Shown here piece by piece: positions 33,309-45,055 of a stretch of DNA of 64,000 nucleotides. Source of the DNA: Pegoplata infirma (lineage: Eukaryota; Arthropoda; Insecta; Diptera; Anthomyiidae); NCBI GenBank assembly GCA_963921195.1, contig OY992536.1, positions 7,626,001 through 7,690,000 on the forward strand, in the 5' to 3' direction. The translations under genes and the position numbers were made by a program. Numbering within the stretch: the stretch's first letter is position 1; each line of letters starts with the position of its first letter. The notes under the pieces are model-generated. The model was not told the origin of the DNA. It ran no database searches and was given only the letters and a program-made list of their open reading frames with translations.

Positions 33309-34531
33309 GTTAAATATAAAATTAACTCAATTTTTTTTTAATAAAGATATATTTATATATATTTTTATAAGTCTTAAAGCAAAACAAAATACGATAAAAA
33401 ATATAAAACTAACTTTTAAAAAAAATCCTTGAATATACTTCTATTTTTTGAAGCCAATTAGACTAAATCCCATTAAAAGATTTATTTTTTTTGCTTAAAT
33501 TTGCGTTTAAAAACTTTTATTTTATTTTTAAAAAATCTCAAAGCATCCAAAATAAAATAAAAATATAAAATTTTTAAGTTTGTTTTGAAGCCAAAATGAC
33601 CAATGCCACTAAAAATGTATTTTCTTAAGAACATTCTTAAGATATTTTTTTATTTTTTCCTTAATCTTAGCAAACTTAAGTAAGATAAAATATAAAACTG
33701 AATAAGAAATAAAAAATCCAACAAAGAATTATTATTTATTTTCCAGACCAATACTTCAACCTACAAAAAATTTTTCTTGAGAAAATTTTCCTTTTTTTAT
33801 AAGCCAAAAAGACTAAATTCTACTTAAGGAAATTTTCCTTAAATTTTTTTTGTTATATTTTTATAAACCTCAAAGGAAATAAAAACAAGATAAAAATATT
33901 AAACTAACAAAAAAAATCATTTAAGATTTAATAAATTTTTTTTTTACTATACCCCCAACAAAATAATTATTCTTGAGAAAATTTTCTTTAAGATCTCAAA
34001 GCAAACCAACATAAGATACAAATATTTTCAATGAAGATTTTTTAAATTTGTTTTTCAAGCCTTAATGACCAAATCCCACTATTTTTTTTACTTAAGAAAA
34101 TATTGCTTAAAATTTTTTTTTGCTAAATCTCAAACCAAAATAAGATCAAATTATAAATTGAACCTAAAAAAATATTTTTTTCAGTGATATTTTTTTTTAT
34201 TTTTTCCGAGGCCAAACGGACTAAATCCCATTTAAGAAAATGTTCCTTATATTTATTTTTAGTGTCTTAAAACTTTAAAGCAAACTAAAATAAGATAAAA
34301 TTACTAATCTAACATAAAAACTAACAAAGCAAATTAAAATTAAATAAGATTTTATATTCTTAATAATTTTTTTGTTTTGTTTTAATAATTTTTTTTTAAA
34401 TTTGATTTTGAGGCCAAAATGACCAAGTACCACAGTTTTTTTTCAGAAAATATTGCTTAAGAATTTTTTTTGATTTTTTCTAAATCTCAAACCAAAGTAA
34501 GATTAAAATATAAAATCAATTTATTTACTTA

Positions 34532-35107
34532 CACTCAAACAATTATGTTAGTAAAATCAACTGAAAATGTCAGTTAAAATAACTACTTTGTAAGTTGTTT
34601 TGGGGTCAACTACTTTTTCAGTTAAATCAACTAACAATGTTAGTTATTTTAACTGACAAAAAACAACTGACTTATGTAGTAAAAACTACTTACATTTGTA
34701 GTCAAAACAACTAAAATGTAGTAAAAATAAAATAGTCAATATATAATTTTTTTTTTTTCAAAAAATTAAAAAAAAAAAAAAATGAAGACCAAATTTTATC
34801 CAATTTTTATTTTTTTTTTTTAAAGTTGTAAAAAATAAAAAAAACGAAAATTAATTTTTATTTTTTGGAAAAAAACTTAAAAAAATTTTCAGACATTAAA
34901 AAAAATAAATTTAACTACTTTAAATAACTGTTACTACATCACAGTACTTTTTTGTTAGTTGTTCAAAAAAACGGCTTAAAATAACTAACAGAAATAGTTG
35001 TTTGATATTTTTCATACAAAAACAACTGACTTTGTAGTTGAAAACACCTAACTACTGTAAAATATACAAATAACTAACATGTAGTAACTTACATAATTTT
35101 CTGAGTG
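34532..35107. mobile_element. CACTC-ended element with TA duplication, GTTAGT-rich
   Basis: CACTCAAACAATTATGTTAG at the left and CATAATTTTCTGAGTG at the right are inverted; TA flanks at 34530-34531 and 35108-35109. The GTTAGTTATTTTAACT-like motif is repeated many times on both sides of an A/T-rich centre. Non-coding. Confidence 0.75.
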
Positions 35108-35284
35108 TAATTAATTTGAAAGGTCGAATAATTAAAACTACAATTAAATCAATTAAAAAAAAATATTTTTTTTACAGATTTTTTTTGTTTTTTCCCGAGG
35201 CCAAACTGACTAAATCCCACTTAAGAACATTTTTTCTTAATCTTAAAGCAAAAGAACGTAAGATAAAAATATAAAATTAAGTTA

Positions 35285-35967
35285 AACAAGTAAGAGTGTT
35301 AAATTCGGCTGTGCCGAATCTTTTATACCCTCCAACACGTTTAAAATTAAAAAAAAATTGCAGGGGCGTCTTTTTTTAGTGGGGGGGGGGGGGTCGGTGG
35401 AGTTGGTGGGGGACACCTGTACCCCCGCTTCATATGTTTACAAATTATTTTTTTTATGATATTTACGCTTAAATAATACATTTTTATCGTTATTTTTAAT
35501 TAATTTCTATAACCACGCCCCAAAGGGGGGCGGTCTAAAAAAAACAAATTTCCTAACCTCCTTGGTCCAAGCGCAGGTCTATGATCATAATATGGCATAC
35601 AAATGTTACATTTGTTGAGCAAAAATTAAAAAAAACTCGTAAAAATATTGTATTTTTTAGGGGTCATTTTAGTTCTTCAAGGGGGAACTTTTTTCCCCCT
35701 GGTCCGATTTTGCCGATCTTCGAACTTAACCTTACCAGTAACATAAGATATATTATTGCCCAATTTCAGGGGTCTAGCTCTTTTGGTTTGGACTGCATCG
35801 TTATTTCTACAGACGGACGGACGGACGGACATCGCTATAATGTCTTAGATTCTATCATGGATCAATATTATATATACTTTGTGGGGTCCCCGACCGATAT
35901 TTCGATATGTTACACACGGAATGACAAACTGAGTATACCCCCATACTGTGTTTGGAGGGTATAAAAA
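35285..35967 (-). mobile_element. Helentron-associated element, family C, copy C5 (reference full-length copy)
   Basis: The complete copy runs, on the minus strand, from TTTTTATACCCTCCAAACAC through the GTCC microsatellite (35818) to GGAGGGTATAAAAGATTCGG, hairpin and CACTCTTACTTGTTT. It includes a G-run (GTGGGGGGGGGG) near 35380. Across the junction corresponding to 16778/20962 it is uninterrupted, providing the empty site for the 4.18-kb insertion. Confidence 0.85.
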
Positions 35968-36009
35968 TTTTAAATTTTTCAGAGACCAACATAAACAAAT
36001 TTCACAAAA

Positions 36010-37635
36010 AAAAAAATATTTTTCTTCAAATTATTATTTATACAAAAAAATTTCAATGAAGTTTTTTTTTGTGTAAAAAAGAAGAAAACCCGCTATATTT
36101 TTAGCAAATAACAATCATTTCAATTAGAAAATTTTGTATGATAAAAAATTTTATATTATTAAGTTTATTACGTATGAGATATTAATTAACTATTTAACAC
36201 TTAGTTTTGGAAATCCTAAAACCTTTAGCAATGATTCACTAGAAATACTGAGTAAGGAATTTAGTCACATTGGCTTCTGAAAACTTCATATTACCAGTTG
36301 TTTTTCTAACCTCTTTTTTGTAGTGTTAAACAGAAATTCATACAAACAACAACAAATTAAACATTTACTAAATTTAAATATTTTAATATTTATATGTGTT
36401 AGAAATTTATGCACTAAATAAATTGGAATAACAACAAAACAAATTTCTCTCTCTTTCTGGTAAACACAACCAACATTTGCACTTTCTATTGTCTACTCTG
36501 TCATAATATTCATTTTCATTTTAGCATAAACAAATACATTTATAACAGTATTTTGCATTAAATCAAAAACTTTTGCACTTAAAAATTTATGAACATTTCA
36601 GTTAAATACCCTACAAAATATCTAAACACAATCAGCAACAACGGCATCTGCTGTGAAACTACCAAATAAATTTTTGGTTGTTTTTATTGTTTAGGGTTTT
36701 GCCAAAACCAACAAAAAAACAGCCAGTGTTAATGCCAACTACTACTATTGCTTGTAATAGCACTCTACCACTATCACTGACACAACTGCTACTGCTAGTT
36801 GTAACCAAAAAACAGCCAGACAAAGTCGTCATTTTGTTATTTTACCCAAGTCAACCATTTAACAAACCAAACCCTGATTCGGTATCTACCATAACATTTA
36901 GCATGAATATATATTTTTTCATTTCATAGTTTGTTTTTTTATTTTTTTTTTTTTTGGTAGAAAATTCGGTTTGTTTGGTGTAAAAGCATGCAAATAACAA
37001 ATCCAGAAATAATTTAAAATTTATCTAAAACACAACAGGCGCAAAATTTTTTGGAATTTTTTTTCGCAAAAAAAATTATAATAAACAATTGAAAGCATTC
37101 AAAACAAAAATTGTGTTTGTGTGCGTATGAAAATTTGTTTTCATTATTTAGAAAATTTATATGTAGTGTGTCGTATATAGATTTGTGTGTGTATTGTTTG
37201 CCGGTTGAGTGAAATATATAAATAAATGTTATGGAAATAAAAGTTAAATGCCATATATAAAGGGAATTGAGGAATGGCAAATGAAACTAACATGGTGATT
37301 TAAGTATTATCTGCAGGGGACTGATTGCAAAACAACTGTTGATATTTTGGGTGAATGAAATAGGCTTAATTAAAAACAAAAAGGTTATTTATTAGAAAAA
37401 CGTAAGAAATACAAACATTTCAACTAAAAAATTTTGGGAATATTAGCAGGAATCCTACAAAAATTTAATATCCACATCTCTATAAAAGCAAAAACATAAA
37501 TTTTTGTATAAAACAATTTTTACATCAGAGAAAACCCTATGTTTATTTAGCGAAATGTTTGCTTAACCTGTTAAATTGTAAAAAAAGTTCGTAGCGTATG
37601 ATTAATATTTAATTTGCCAGGAAATTTGTAAAGCA
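36010..37635. other. Unique higher-complexity non-coding sequence
   Basis: One of the least repetitive stretches. 36590-36900 is relatively rich in CAACAACGGCATCTGC-like sequence and has an 83-codon frame (36678-36929) with no recognisable domain. It could contain regulatory DNA, but no specific site can be supported from sequence alone. Confidence 0.45.
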
Positions 37636-38565
37636 ATAGAGCAAATCCTTGGGAAATTTAACTGACGGATCACCGAATTTGTTAGTTTTTGGTTATTTGA
37701 TAGAGCTTCGAAAATGATACAAAACCATATTTTTTTTATTAATACTTTGGAAAAGCGTTATAAACCGTTTATAAAAATATGAAGATTTAAAATTTATAAA
37801 AAAAAATTAAAATTTCAACAAAAAATTTAGAAAACATATTTGAATGTCATATTTTGCTGGGAAGGACACCATGGATTTAAAAAAACCAAATTTCGTATTA
37901 AAGTTTGGAGTATCCTTTTAACGCTATTAAAATTTAAGAGAGGCGTTTTTCGTATTCTTGAGCAACTTTTCAAAGTTTGTTAGATAGCCAAATATTTGAT
38001 TTTTTTAAAAAAATTTTGGCAAAAAACCAAAATTTTATCTATATCACCAACTTTGAAAACTTTTTGCTCGATAACACGAAAAAACACCTCCCTGAAGGGA
38101 CATTAAAAGGACATTCTTAACTTTAAAAAAAAATTGGTTTTGGAAATCCATGGAGTCCTTGACAGGAGAAAAGGACATTCCAATATCGTTTTAAATTTGT
38201 TTTTAAATTTTTTTTTAAATTTTATTTTTTTTGTTTCTAAATTTTAAATCTCCATAATTTTATCAACAATATTGTCACTGAAAGTGAGTAAAAAAACACA
38301 AAAAGAATTTTTGCCAAAATTTTGATAAAAATCAAATAGTTGACTCTCTAACAAACTTATGAAATTTATTGCTTAACAATACGAAAAAACACCTCTCTGA
38401 AATTTTAATAGCGTTAAAAGGACATTATAAACTTTAACACAAAATTTTGTTTTTGAAAATCCTTGTTAGGAAAAAACGACATTCAAATATAGTTTTTAAA
38501 ATTTTTTGTTAAATATTAAAAAAAAAAAATTCAATATTTTAAATCTTCATAACTTTACCTACAGT

Positions 38566-39857
38566 CAGCGACGTATCCAGGAATTTTAAAACGGGGGGGC
38601 ACAACTACCAGAATTTTTTTGCATCGCTTATTTATTTTTAACTAGCACTCCCCCCCCCCCCCCCCCTCTCAAGATTTTGTCTTTATTATTATAAAACCAA
38701 AATGTCTTTTAATACAGATTTTTTTTTATAAAAATATTTCTAGAAATCTCAAAATCTTTTTATAGGGAAAATTTTTGAATCTACGAATTTTCATTTGAAA
38801 AACTAAATTTTTGGTAAAAGCATGAATGACATATATAAAGGATTGAGAAGAACGACAGAAATCGGTGTGTACTAAAAAAAATAAAATGTCGAAACAAAAA
38901 GGAATTTTGAAAATTGTCAATTTATTTTTTTTTAATTTGTTTAAAATACAAGAAAATTGTGGGATTTTTTCTTTTTTTTTTTTTGAAAATTATTAATTTT
39001 TGCTAATTAATCTTTAAAAATTAAGTAATTGTTTCTGCTAAAAGTGTGTGAAATTGCAAATAATAAAAATTAAAAGAAAATACCGAAACTTGTCAAACTA
39101 TTGACATGGCCGACCAGTTGTCCAATCTTACTTAACCTTTATATATCTAAACCGTGGGTGAAAGTAATGTCTGACAAATTCTCAGGTTCAGGGTTTTTTT
39201 TAAGAAACGTTTTTAAAAAAAATATGTAACCTAAAAGTGTCGCCATCAGAAATTTTACATTGGAATTGGTATTTGCGATAAATATCAAATTTAAGCACTT
39301 TTTGCAAAAATCCATTGAATTGCAAAAATGAGAAAATTGTTTTTCAAAATAAAAATATATAAAATAGAGTTTAACCTTCTTATTCCAAATCAGAAGTCTT
39401 ATTAAACGTATTGAGGTTTTTTTCCGATATTCACGTTCGATATTTCAAACGTTCCTTTTTGTGGACCTAATTATAAATGAGTGCCATATGAAAAAATTTA
39501 TTAGAATCTAAAAATGTTTCTATAGAAAAAACTTTTCAGAATCTGAGAATTTCCTATAGAAATAATATCTATGATTTTAATATAGAAAAAGTGTCTTAGA
39601 TATAGAAATATTATACTTAGTTTGAAAATTTTTTATAGAAATTTATTTTCATGATCTGACACATAATTTTTATTAGATAAAACCAATATTAAGTGTCTTT
39701 AAACATATTTTACTGATATTTCAATAGAAATGATTTTTTTTATTATTTTTTTATTATTTTTAAATTTTTTTTTAATTTTTTATTAAATTTAAAAATTTTT
39801 CAAATCGAAAAGGGGGGGGCACGTGCCCCCTGTGCCCACCCCCTGTATACGTCCATG
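38566..39857. mobile_element. hAT-like element with 8-bp CCTACAGT duplication
   Basis: The left end CAGCGACGTATCCAGGAATT pairs with the right end, read inward, CATGGACGTATACAGGGGGT. CCTACAGT is duplicated exactly (38558-38565, 39858-39865). G-runs/C-runs lie near both ends, including ~17 C at 38650-38666 and GGGGGGGCACGTGCCCCC near 39812-39830. Near the right end (39490-39650) are degenerate TTTCTATAGAAAAA and CAGAATCTGAGAA motifs resembling the 35-bp satellite. No transposase. Confidence 0.8.
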
Positions 39858-39926
39858 CCTACAGTATTTTTGTTATAAGTTCTTCCGTACGACTTACAGT
39901 TTCCGAGTTCAAACATGGTAAAAAAC

Positions 39927-41469
39927 CAGTGTTGCCACCAACAAAATCGTAAATTACACATGGGTCATGCCAAAATTACACATGAAATCACAAATTACAC
40001 ATGGATCATGCCAAAATTACACATGAAATTACACATGCTTTTTTTAATTTTTTTTTGTAAATTTTCACAATATAACGGTTAACCAAAGTCTGGTTGTTAT
40101 TGCTCAAAAAACCTACGATTTATATTTTTTTGCGAAATTTCTGTCTGGATAATCTAAGTCAAATCAGAAGAAAATCTGAAAAACAGCAAAAAAATATATT
40201 GATTTCATCTGAAAATCTGCTCATTTTTACCGAAAACCCTGCTGATTAAAGCAGAGAAATCTGCAGACTTGATGAAAAATCTGAACATCTTAAACGTATC
40301 GTTTAAGTAAAAAATTTTAAGCATAAACATAAACGAAAATTTTGCTAAATTTTCAGGACAAAAACGGCAGAAAAAGGTGCTTATTTCACAGAAACAGTTT
40401 GTTGTATTTTTTCTTTTTTTTAAATCGTCAATTTTTTTTTTAATAATATTTAGAAAAATAATAATGATAACTAACAAGGGAAGTATCTCAACCCTTATGA
40501 ACCGATTTGCCTGAAAATTAAATTATATATAAAAGAGACGATTTTAAGGGTGGGGTGTCTCGGCTTATCGGCCATATCAGTGTTTAAAAATTTCGTTGTC
40601 CCCTTATGAAACAAGGAAGACCTTCGGGAAAATTTCGATAACTCCCGAACTAAGAGAAATATCGTCTAGAGCAAAAATACGTGTCGACTTAAATTTAATA
40701 AAGATTTTTTCGTATTAATACGGATATCGTAGGTCTATGTCTTCACATAAATATCCCCCAAAATTTACATATTTTCACAAAAAAAAATTTAGCGAAGCCG
40801 AATCTTTACAAGGTTATGCCACCGTTGGATAGGTATTAAAAAAGCCTTTCTTCTCATATGCATACATCATATAGTTTCTAAAAAATAAATGTCCAAAAAA
40901 TTCAAAAAACGATTTTTTCACCATTTTTACCCATTTTTTGAACGCCCAAATGCCTGATATGGCCGATAAGCCGAGACACCCCAACCTAAGAGTTGTCGCT
41001 TTTGTATATATTTTAAGTCTCAGGCAAATCGGTTCATAAGGGTTAAAATTCTTTCCTTGTAAGTATTTTTGTAAAATTAGCAAAATAGTCTGTTATTTTT
41101 TGATTTTGACAATTTTTAATCGTTAAAATTTCACAAAATAAAAAAAAAAAATCTGTAAAATTTTAAAATAACTAGCTAAAATGTTCACAAAAATATTTTT
41201 GTAAACTCAGCAAAAAGAATCACCAAAAAAACTAAAAACTTCTGTTATTTTTTAAAACTGAATAACAGAGAATTTCGTTAAAATATCTATTTCTGCAGAA
41301 AAATCTACTAGAAGTTTTGTTAAAACAAATTATGAAAAAAAAAATGCTCCAAAAAGTAAAAAATTTCAAATTACACATGAATTACACATGCTGACAATTA
41401 CACATGGGCTACACATGGAAAAAAAAATTACACATGATATGTGTAATTACACATGGGGTGGCAACACTG
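39927..41469. mobile_element. hAT-like element with 8-bp TAAAAAAC duplication and ATTACACATG subterminal repeats
   Basis: Ends CAGTGTTGCCACC and GGTGGCAACACTG are exact inverted repeats. TAAAAAAC is duplicated (39919-39926, 41470-41477). AATTACACATG occurs about five times in the first 120 bp and at least five times in the last 110 bp. Such clustered subterminal repeats are known binding sites for hAT transposases. A family F MITE (40475-41059) is nested inside. No transposase is visible. Confidence 0.85.
40475..41059. mobile_element. CAAGGGAAG-ended MITE (family F) with TAA duplication
   Basis: CAAGGGAAGTATCTCAACCC opens the element and ...AATTCTTTCCTTG closes it; TIRs of ~115 bp include GGGGTGTCTCGGCTTATCGG. 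TAA is duplicated (40472-40474, 41060-41062). It is the most complete family F copy together with 6977-7540. Confidence 0.85.
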
Positions 41470-41683
41470 TAAAAAACTGTCAAAAAGTCAATGTTGTCAA
41501 AAAAGCGCTTTTTTAAACGCTCACATCTTCCAAAGTATTGATAAAAAAAAAACTATGGGTTTTGATCATTTACGAAGCGCAATCAAATAAACAAAAATTA
41601 ACAAAATCGGTGATCCGTCATATAAGTTTCCCATGGCCTTGCTCTATAATATTTTTATCAAAATAGATTAAATTTAATTTAAA

Positions 41684-42357
41684 ACAAGTGAGAGTGTTAA
41701 ATTCGGCTGTGCCAAATCTTGTATACCCTCCAACGTTAAAAAAAAAAAATAAAAAAAAAAATTGCAGGGGCGTTTTTTTTTTGGGGAGGGGGGCTTGTCG
41801 GGGGTCCTTGGGGATACCTTCTCTCTGGTCAAAAATGTATAAAAATTTTATTACTATGCTTTTTGCACAAAAGATATACACTTTCATCATTATATAAATT
41901 ATTTGCTAATATCGGGCGGACCGAAAAAAAGTCGTTTTCAAATCCCCTGCTTCCAAGTCCAAGACTCTGAACTTTTACAAGCATAAAAATGTTTAATTTG
42001 TTTAACAAAAATACAAAAAAACTATAAAAAGTTACCTTTTTTCATTGGTTGGTTTACTTCTTCAAGGGGGAACTTTTTCCCCCCTGGTCCGATTTAGCCC
42101 ATCTGCGAACATAACCAGCCTATGAACATAAGACATATATGTGCCAAATATCAGGAGGCTAGATCTTTTATTTTGGACTATATCGTGTCTTCCACAGACG
42201 GACGGACGGACGGACAGACGGACATCGCTAGAATGTCTTAGAATCGATCACTGATCAATAATATATATACTTTATGGGGTCCTAAACCGATATTTCGATG
42301 CTTACACACGGAATGACAAAGTGACTATACCCCATACTGTGGTTGGAGGGTATAAAA
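41684..42357 (-). mobile_element. Helentron-associated element, family C, copy C6
   Basis: Minus-strand 5' TTTTATACCCTCCAACCACA, GTCC microsatellite near 42198-42222, 3' GGAGGGTATACAAGATTTGG, hairpin and CACTCTCACTTGTTTT. A G-run (GGGGAGGGGGG) is near 41781. It lies 36 bp outside the 4-kb foldback. Confidence 0.8.
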
Positions 42358-43000
42358 GAATGTACTAATATTTAAATTTTTAGCAGAATTTTTTCCAAAA
42401 GTTTTGAAAAATGCATCCAAAAATTGCAGTTTCATCAAAAAAGAATTATTATACACTCCACTCTACTGATAGCTGTGGAATATACACCTCGAAATATTGA
42501 TCTAGGAACTTATAAAGTGGGCATATGTATTCATGATCCTCTATCGAGTTTATGACGATCTGGCGATGTCCGTCTGTCCGTCCGTCCACCTGTCTTTTGA
42601 AAACACACTTACTTTTGAAAGACTTTACGGCGGCTCCTGAAACTTGGCAGATATTTTGGGCATTTACCTGGTCAGATTGTTATTGCAATTTAGCGAAGTC
42701 GGTCCTGTTGTTCAAAAGTTATGAACAAAAGACTGAATTTCGGAAAGGGTTTTCTGTGAATTTATGAGATAAAAATAACGCTAATTTTCGAAAGACAATT
42801 CTGAGGATGCTGACGCTTGGTATGTATATATTTCGTTCCCCTGGCCTGGTTCGTGTTGAATTTCAGTTAAAGCGGTCTAGTGGTTCAAAAGTTTTTAGCA
42901 AAACCGTGAATTTCAGATTAGTTTCACCTTAAATTCACATGTTGAAAACCCGTTAAATATGTTTTAAAAACATTGGTAAGTCACAAAAATACAACGTATT

Positions 43001-43621
43001 TTTATACCCTCCACTTAGTGATAGAGGGTATATATAAGTTTGTCATTCCGTTTGTAACTCATCGAAATATCGGTCTGGGACCCCATAAAGTATATATATT
43101 CATGATACCCGATCGATTTTAAGACATTCTAGCGATGTCCGTCTGTCCGTCTGTCCGTCTGTCTGTCTGTGGAAAATGCTCTCGCGAACAAAATATTGCA
43201 CAGAGATGACTGAAACTTAACATATATATTGGAAGTTCTCCCGAGAAGTTTGGTATTGCATTTGAGCGATATCGGTTCAGCGGTTCAAAAGTTATGAACG
43301 AAAATGTAAGCACACCTCAAAAGTTTCAGTACATTCAACATAACCTAAAAATACAAAATGCTTTAATTCGGCTTCTGGTTGACATATGTGAACATAATTG
43401 AACACCAAATGGTATTTAAACAAGTACGAACATATTTTTTGACAAAAAAAGAAAAAAATCGCGGATTTTTTTTTTTACCAAAATCTTTTTTCGCGGAATT
43501 GTTTTTTTTTTTTTTTTCAAAAGTAATTTCCTTTTAAATAAAGTTTTTTGCAATAATCTTTTTGAAATTGTGGAGGGTATCACTACATTCGGCAAGGCCG
43601 AATTTAACTTTTTTACTTGTT
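43001..43621 (+). mobile_element. Helentron-associated element, family B, copy B2 (uninterrupted reference)
   Basis: TTTATACCCTCCACTTAGTG opens it; a GTCCGTCTGTC microsatellite is at 43138-43172; GTGGAGGGTATCACTACATT, hairpin CGGCAAGGCCG and TTTTTTACTTGTT close it. About 620 bp without coding. It supplies the empty site for the CACTC element in B1. Confidence 0.85.
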
Positions 43622-43715
43622 GTTACTCAAAAATATTTTTAAACTAAAAAAAAAAAAAATACAGCCGAAAAAAATTTTACACTCACAAAAAAAAAGTTTA
43701 CACATTGAAAAAATA

Positions 43716-43888
43716 CACTCTAATTAAAATGATTTCAGTTTCCTACTATAAATTGGGTAAATTTACACAAATTGCGTAATTCTACTTAAATATATGGGAA
43801 ATTTACTCAATTTGTAGTAGTATATTTTTTGAATTTGTTGAAATTTACCCAATTTATAGTAGGAAACTGGACTCATTTTTTTAGGGTG
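43716..43888. mobile_element. 173-bp CACTCT-ended MITE, TA duplication, nested in A4
   Basis: CACTCTAATTAAAATGATTT at the left pairs with CTCATTTTTTTAGGGTG at the right, and GTTTCCTACTATAAATTGGG recurs inverted. TA flanks at 43714-43715 and 43889-43890. A fragment with a duplicated left end lies at 48686-48800. Confidence 0.8.
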
Positions 43889-44087
43889 TATAAGTATTTT
43901 TTTTTTTATTACTAAAAATTACTAAAAAAAAGTTTCCTACACAAAATAAAATATGTATTTCTAATCAAAATTGCTATTTTTCATGTTAGAAAATTTACTA
44001 TCACTTAAAAATGGCATTGTAGAGGGTATTCATAGAATCGGCCATGTCAAATTTAATTTTCCTGTTTGTTTAAAAATAATATTTTTT

Positions 44088-44480
44088 TGAGTGCGATCAT
44101 ATACAAAAGGACAATCGTTAGATTCGGATGCTTTTTGAATCGCAAATATCAACTAAATTCTTTCTAAAATACGGCTCATTAAAGTTACATACTTTTTGAT
44201 AAAATTAAACAGTGAACATAAATTCAGTTTTTTTATGGAAAAACCACATATGTAAGTAGTTTTTAAAAAATCACGAAAAGTGGAAAATGAAAAGGCCCAA
44301 AAAAGGCACTTAGTTTTATGTTACAAATGTTATTCTTTCGATTTGTGCAGGTTTCAGAAAAATCTAAGGGGATAAAGTTTTAAAAAATTAATCTAAAAAA
44401 TGCATTTTTTGAGTGCATTAGTATAAAAAGGACGATTGTTAAAGTCGAATGCTTTTTAATTGGTGTATTTCAGATTAATA
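44088..44480. repeat. Diverged direct repeat, ~317-bp offset
   Basis: TTTTTGAGTGC..TA.A...AAAAGGAC.AT.GTTA followed by GATGCTTTTT occurs at about 44088 and again at about 44405. Identity is modest. Nothing coding. Confidence 0.5.
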
Positions 44481-44839
44481 CTTTCGAAGATATGACTTTT
44501 CAAAGTATAATACTTTGTAGATTTTTTACATGTTTAAAGAACATTAGCTTCGCGAAAAACCGCAATTTTTTTAAATTAAAAAAAAAAAAAAGTTTTACTA
44601 GTTGTATGATCAAAAATAGCAAAAAGTTGAAAATTTCTGGGTCAATTTTTGAATTTAAAAAATGCAGTCCAATTAAGAAATTTCTGAATATCTGATGTTG
44701 GTTTTTCTGATCAAAAAGATGTTCTTGTCTTAAGTGAGAAAAAACATTTTACAGTTTCGTTTTTGTTTTTTGTAAAAAAGTTTAAAGTTTTAGGACGTGC
44801 TAAAAACATACGGTTTGAGATATTTTTGAAAACCGATTT

Positions 44840-45010
44840 ACATATGCTTGGATAATAATTCAAAAACAGATGAATAATTATTCAAGTTACAAACCGTTTT
44901 AATTCTAAGAAAATGAAAACGGTAATTCTTGTTTTTTTAGTCGCTAGCATATAAAGTCAAACTGAGGTGGCGTTCTGCCTTATTATTTTAATTAGACAAC
45001 AACCTAAAAA
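44840..45010 (+). repeat. Fragment of family H
   Basis: ATTATTCAAGTTACAAACCG, GAAAATGAAAACGGTAATTC, ATATAAAGTCAAACTGAGGT and CAACCTAAAAACCATTATTG match the right half of family H. The left block and A-rich array are missing or decayed. Confidence 0.65.
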
Positions 45011-45055
45011 CCATTATTGATAAAATCTATTAAAATATTAAGTGCTACAAGCATA

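Larger units (their letters stand above)
31210..36010. repeat. Degenerate tandem-repeat field with GGCCAAAATGACCAAA monomers
   Basis: A motif GAGGCCAAAATGACCAAA(T)CCCAC followed by TTAAGAAAATTTTCTTAA and TCTCAAAGCAAAATAAGAT recurs at roughly 130-200-bp spacing (near 31484, 32178, 32461, 33449, 33582, 33800, 34057, 34207, 34410, 35196 and 35980). A related GAAGCCAACTCGACCAAATCC occurs in the 239-bp duplication. Copies are strongly diverged and interrupted by several transposons. The family is not identified. Confidence 0.65.
37636..41647. mobile_element. 4-kb foldback element with three nested elements
   Basis: The left end ATAGAGCAA..CC.TGGGAAA followed by TGACGGATCACCGAATTTGT is matched inverted at the right (ACAAAATCGGTGATCCGTCA, TTTCCCATGGCCTTGCTCTAT). 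The arms continue with CATTTACGAAGC/GCTTCGAAAATG. Without its insertions the element would be ~1.18 kb. Its left arm has ~3 internal repeats around CGAAAAAACACCTC and AAAGGACATT. The target duplication is not clear and the superfamily unknown. Confidence 0.65.
42448..44070 (+). mobile_element. Helentron-associated element, family A, copy A4, with nested B2 and a MITE
   Basis: It starts ATTATACACTCCACTCTACT, has GTCCGTCTGTCCGTCCGTCC at 42569, and ends GAGGGTATTCATAGAATCGG followed by CCTGTTTGTTT. Alignment with A1/A2 shows the B2 insertion at the ACGTATT/GTTACTC junction and a 173-bp MITE at 43716. Confidence 0.75.

Noticed and set aside
35581..35964. 127-codon frame across a Helentron-type element
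   Set aside because: The frame overlaps the GTCC microsatellite and conserved non-coding core; the corresponding region in other C copies is open only by chance and on different frames.
36678..36929. 83-codon Thr/Gln/Pro-rich frame in higher-complexity DNA
   Set aside because: Considered as a possible exon, but there is no domain, no convincing splice sites were established, and the bias follows CAA/ACT-rich simple sequence.
38648..38666. Poly-C run as an assembly artefact or G-quadruplex site
   Set aside because: The run lies in a hAT-like terminal region with matching G-runs at the opposite end, so it belongs to the element. A quadruplex role cannot be supported from this sequence.
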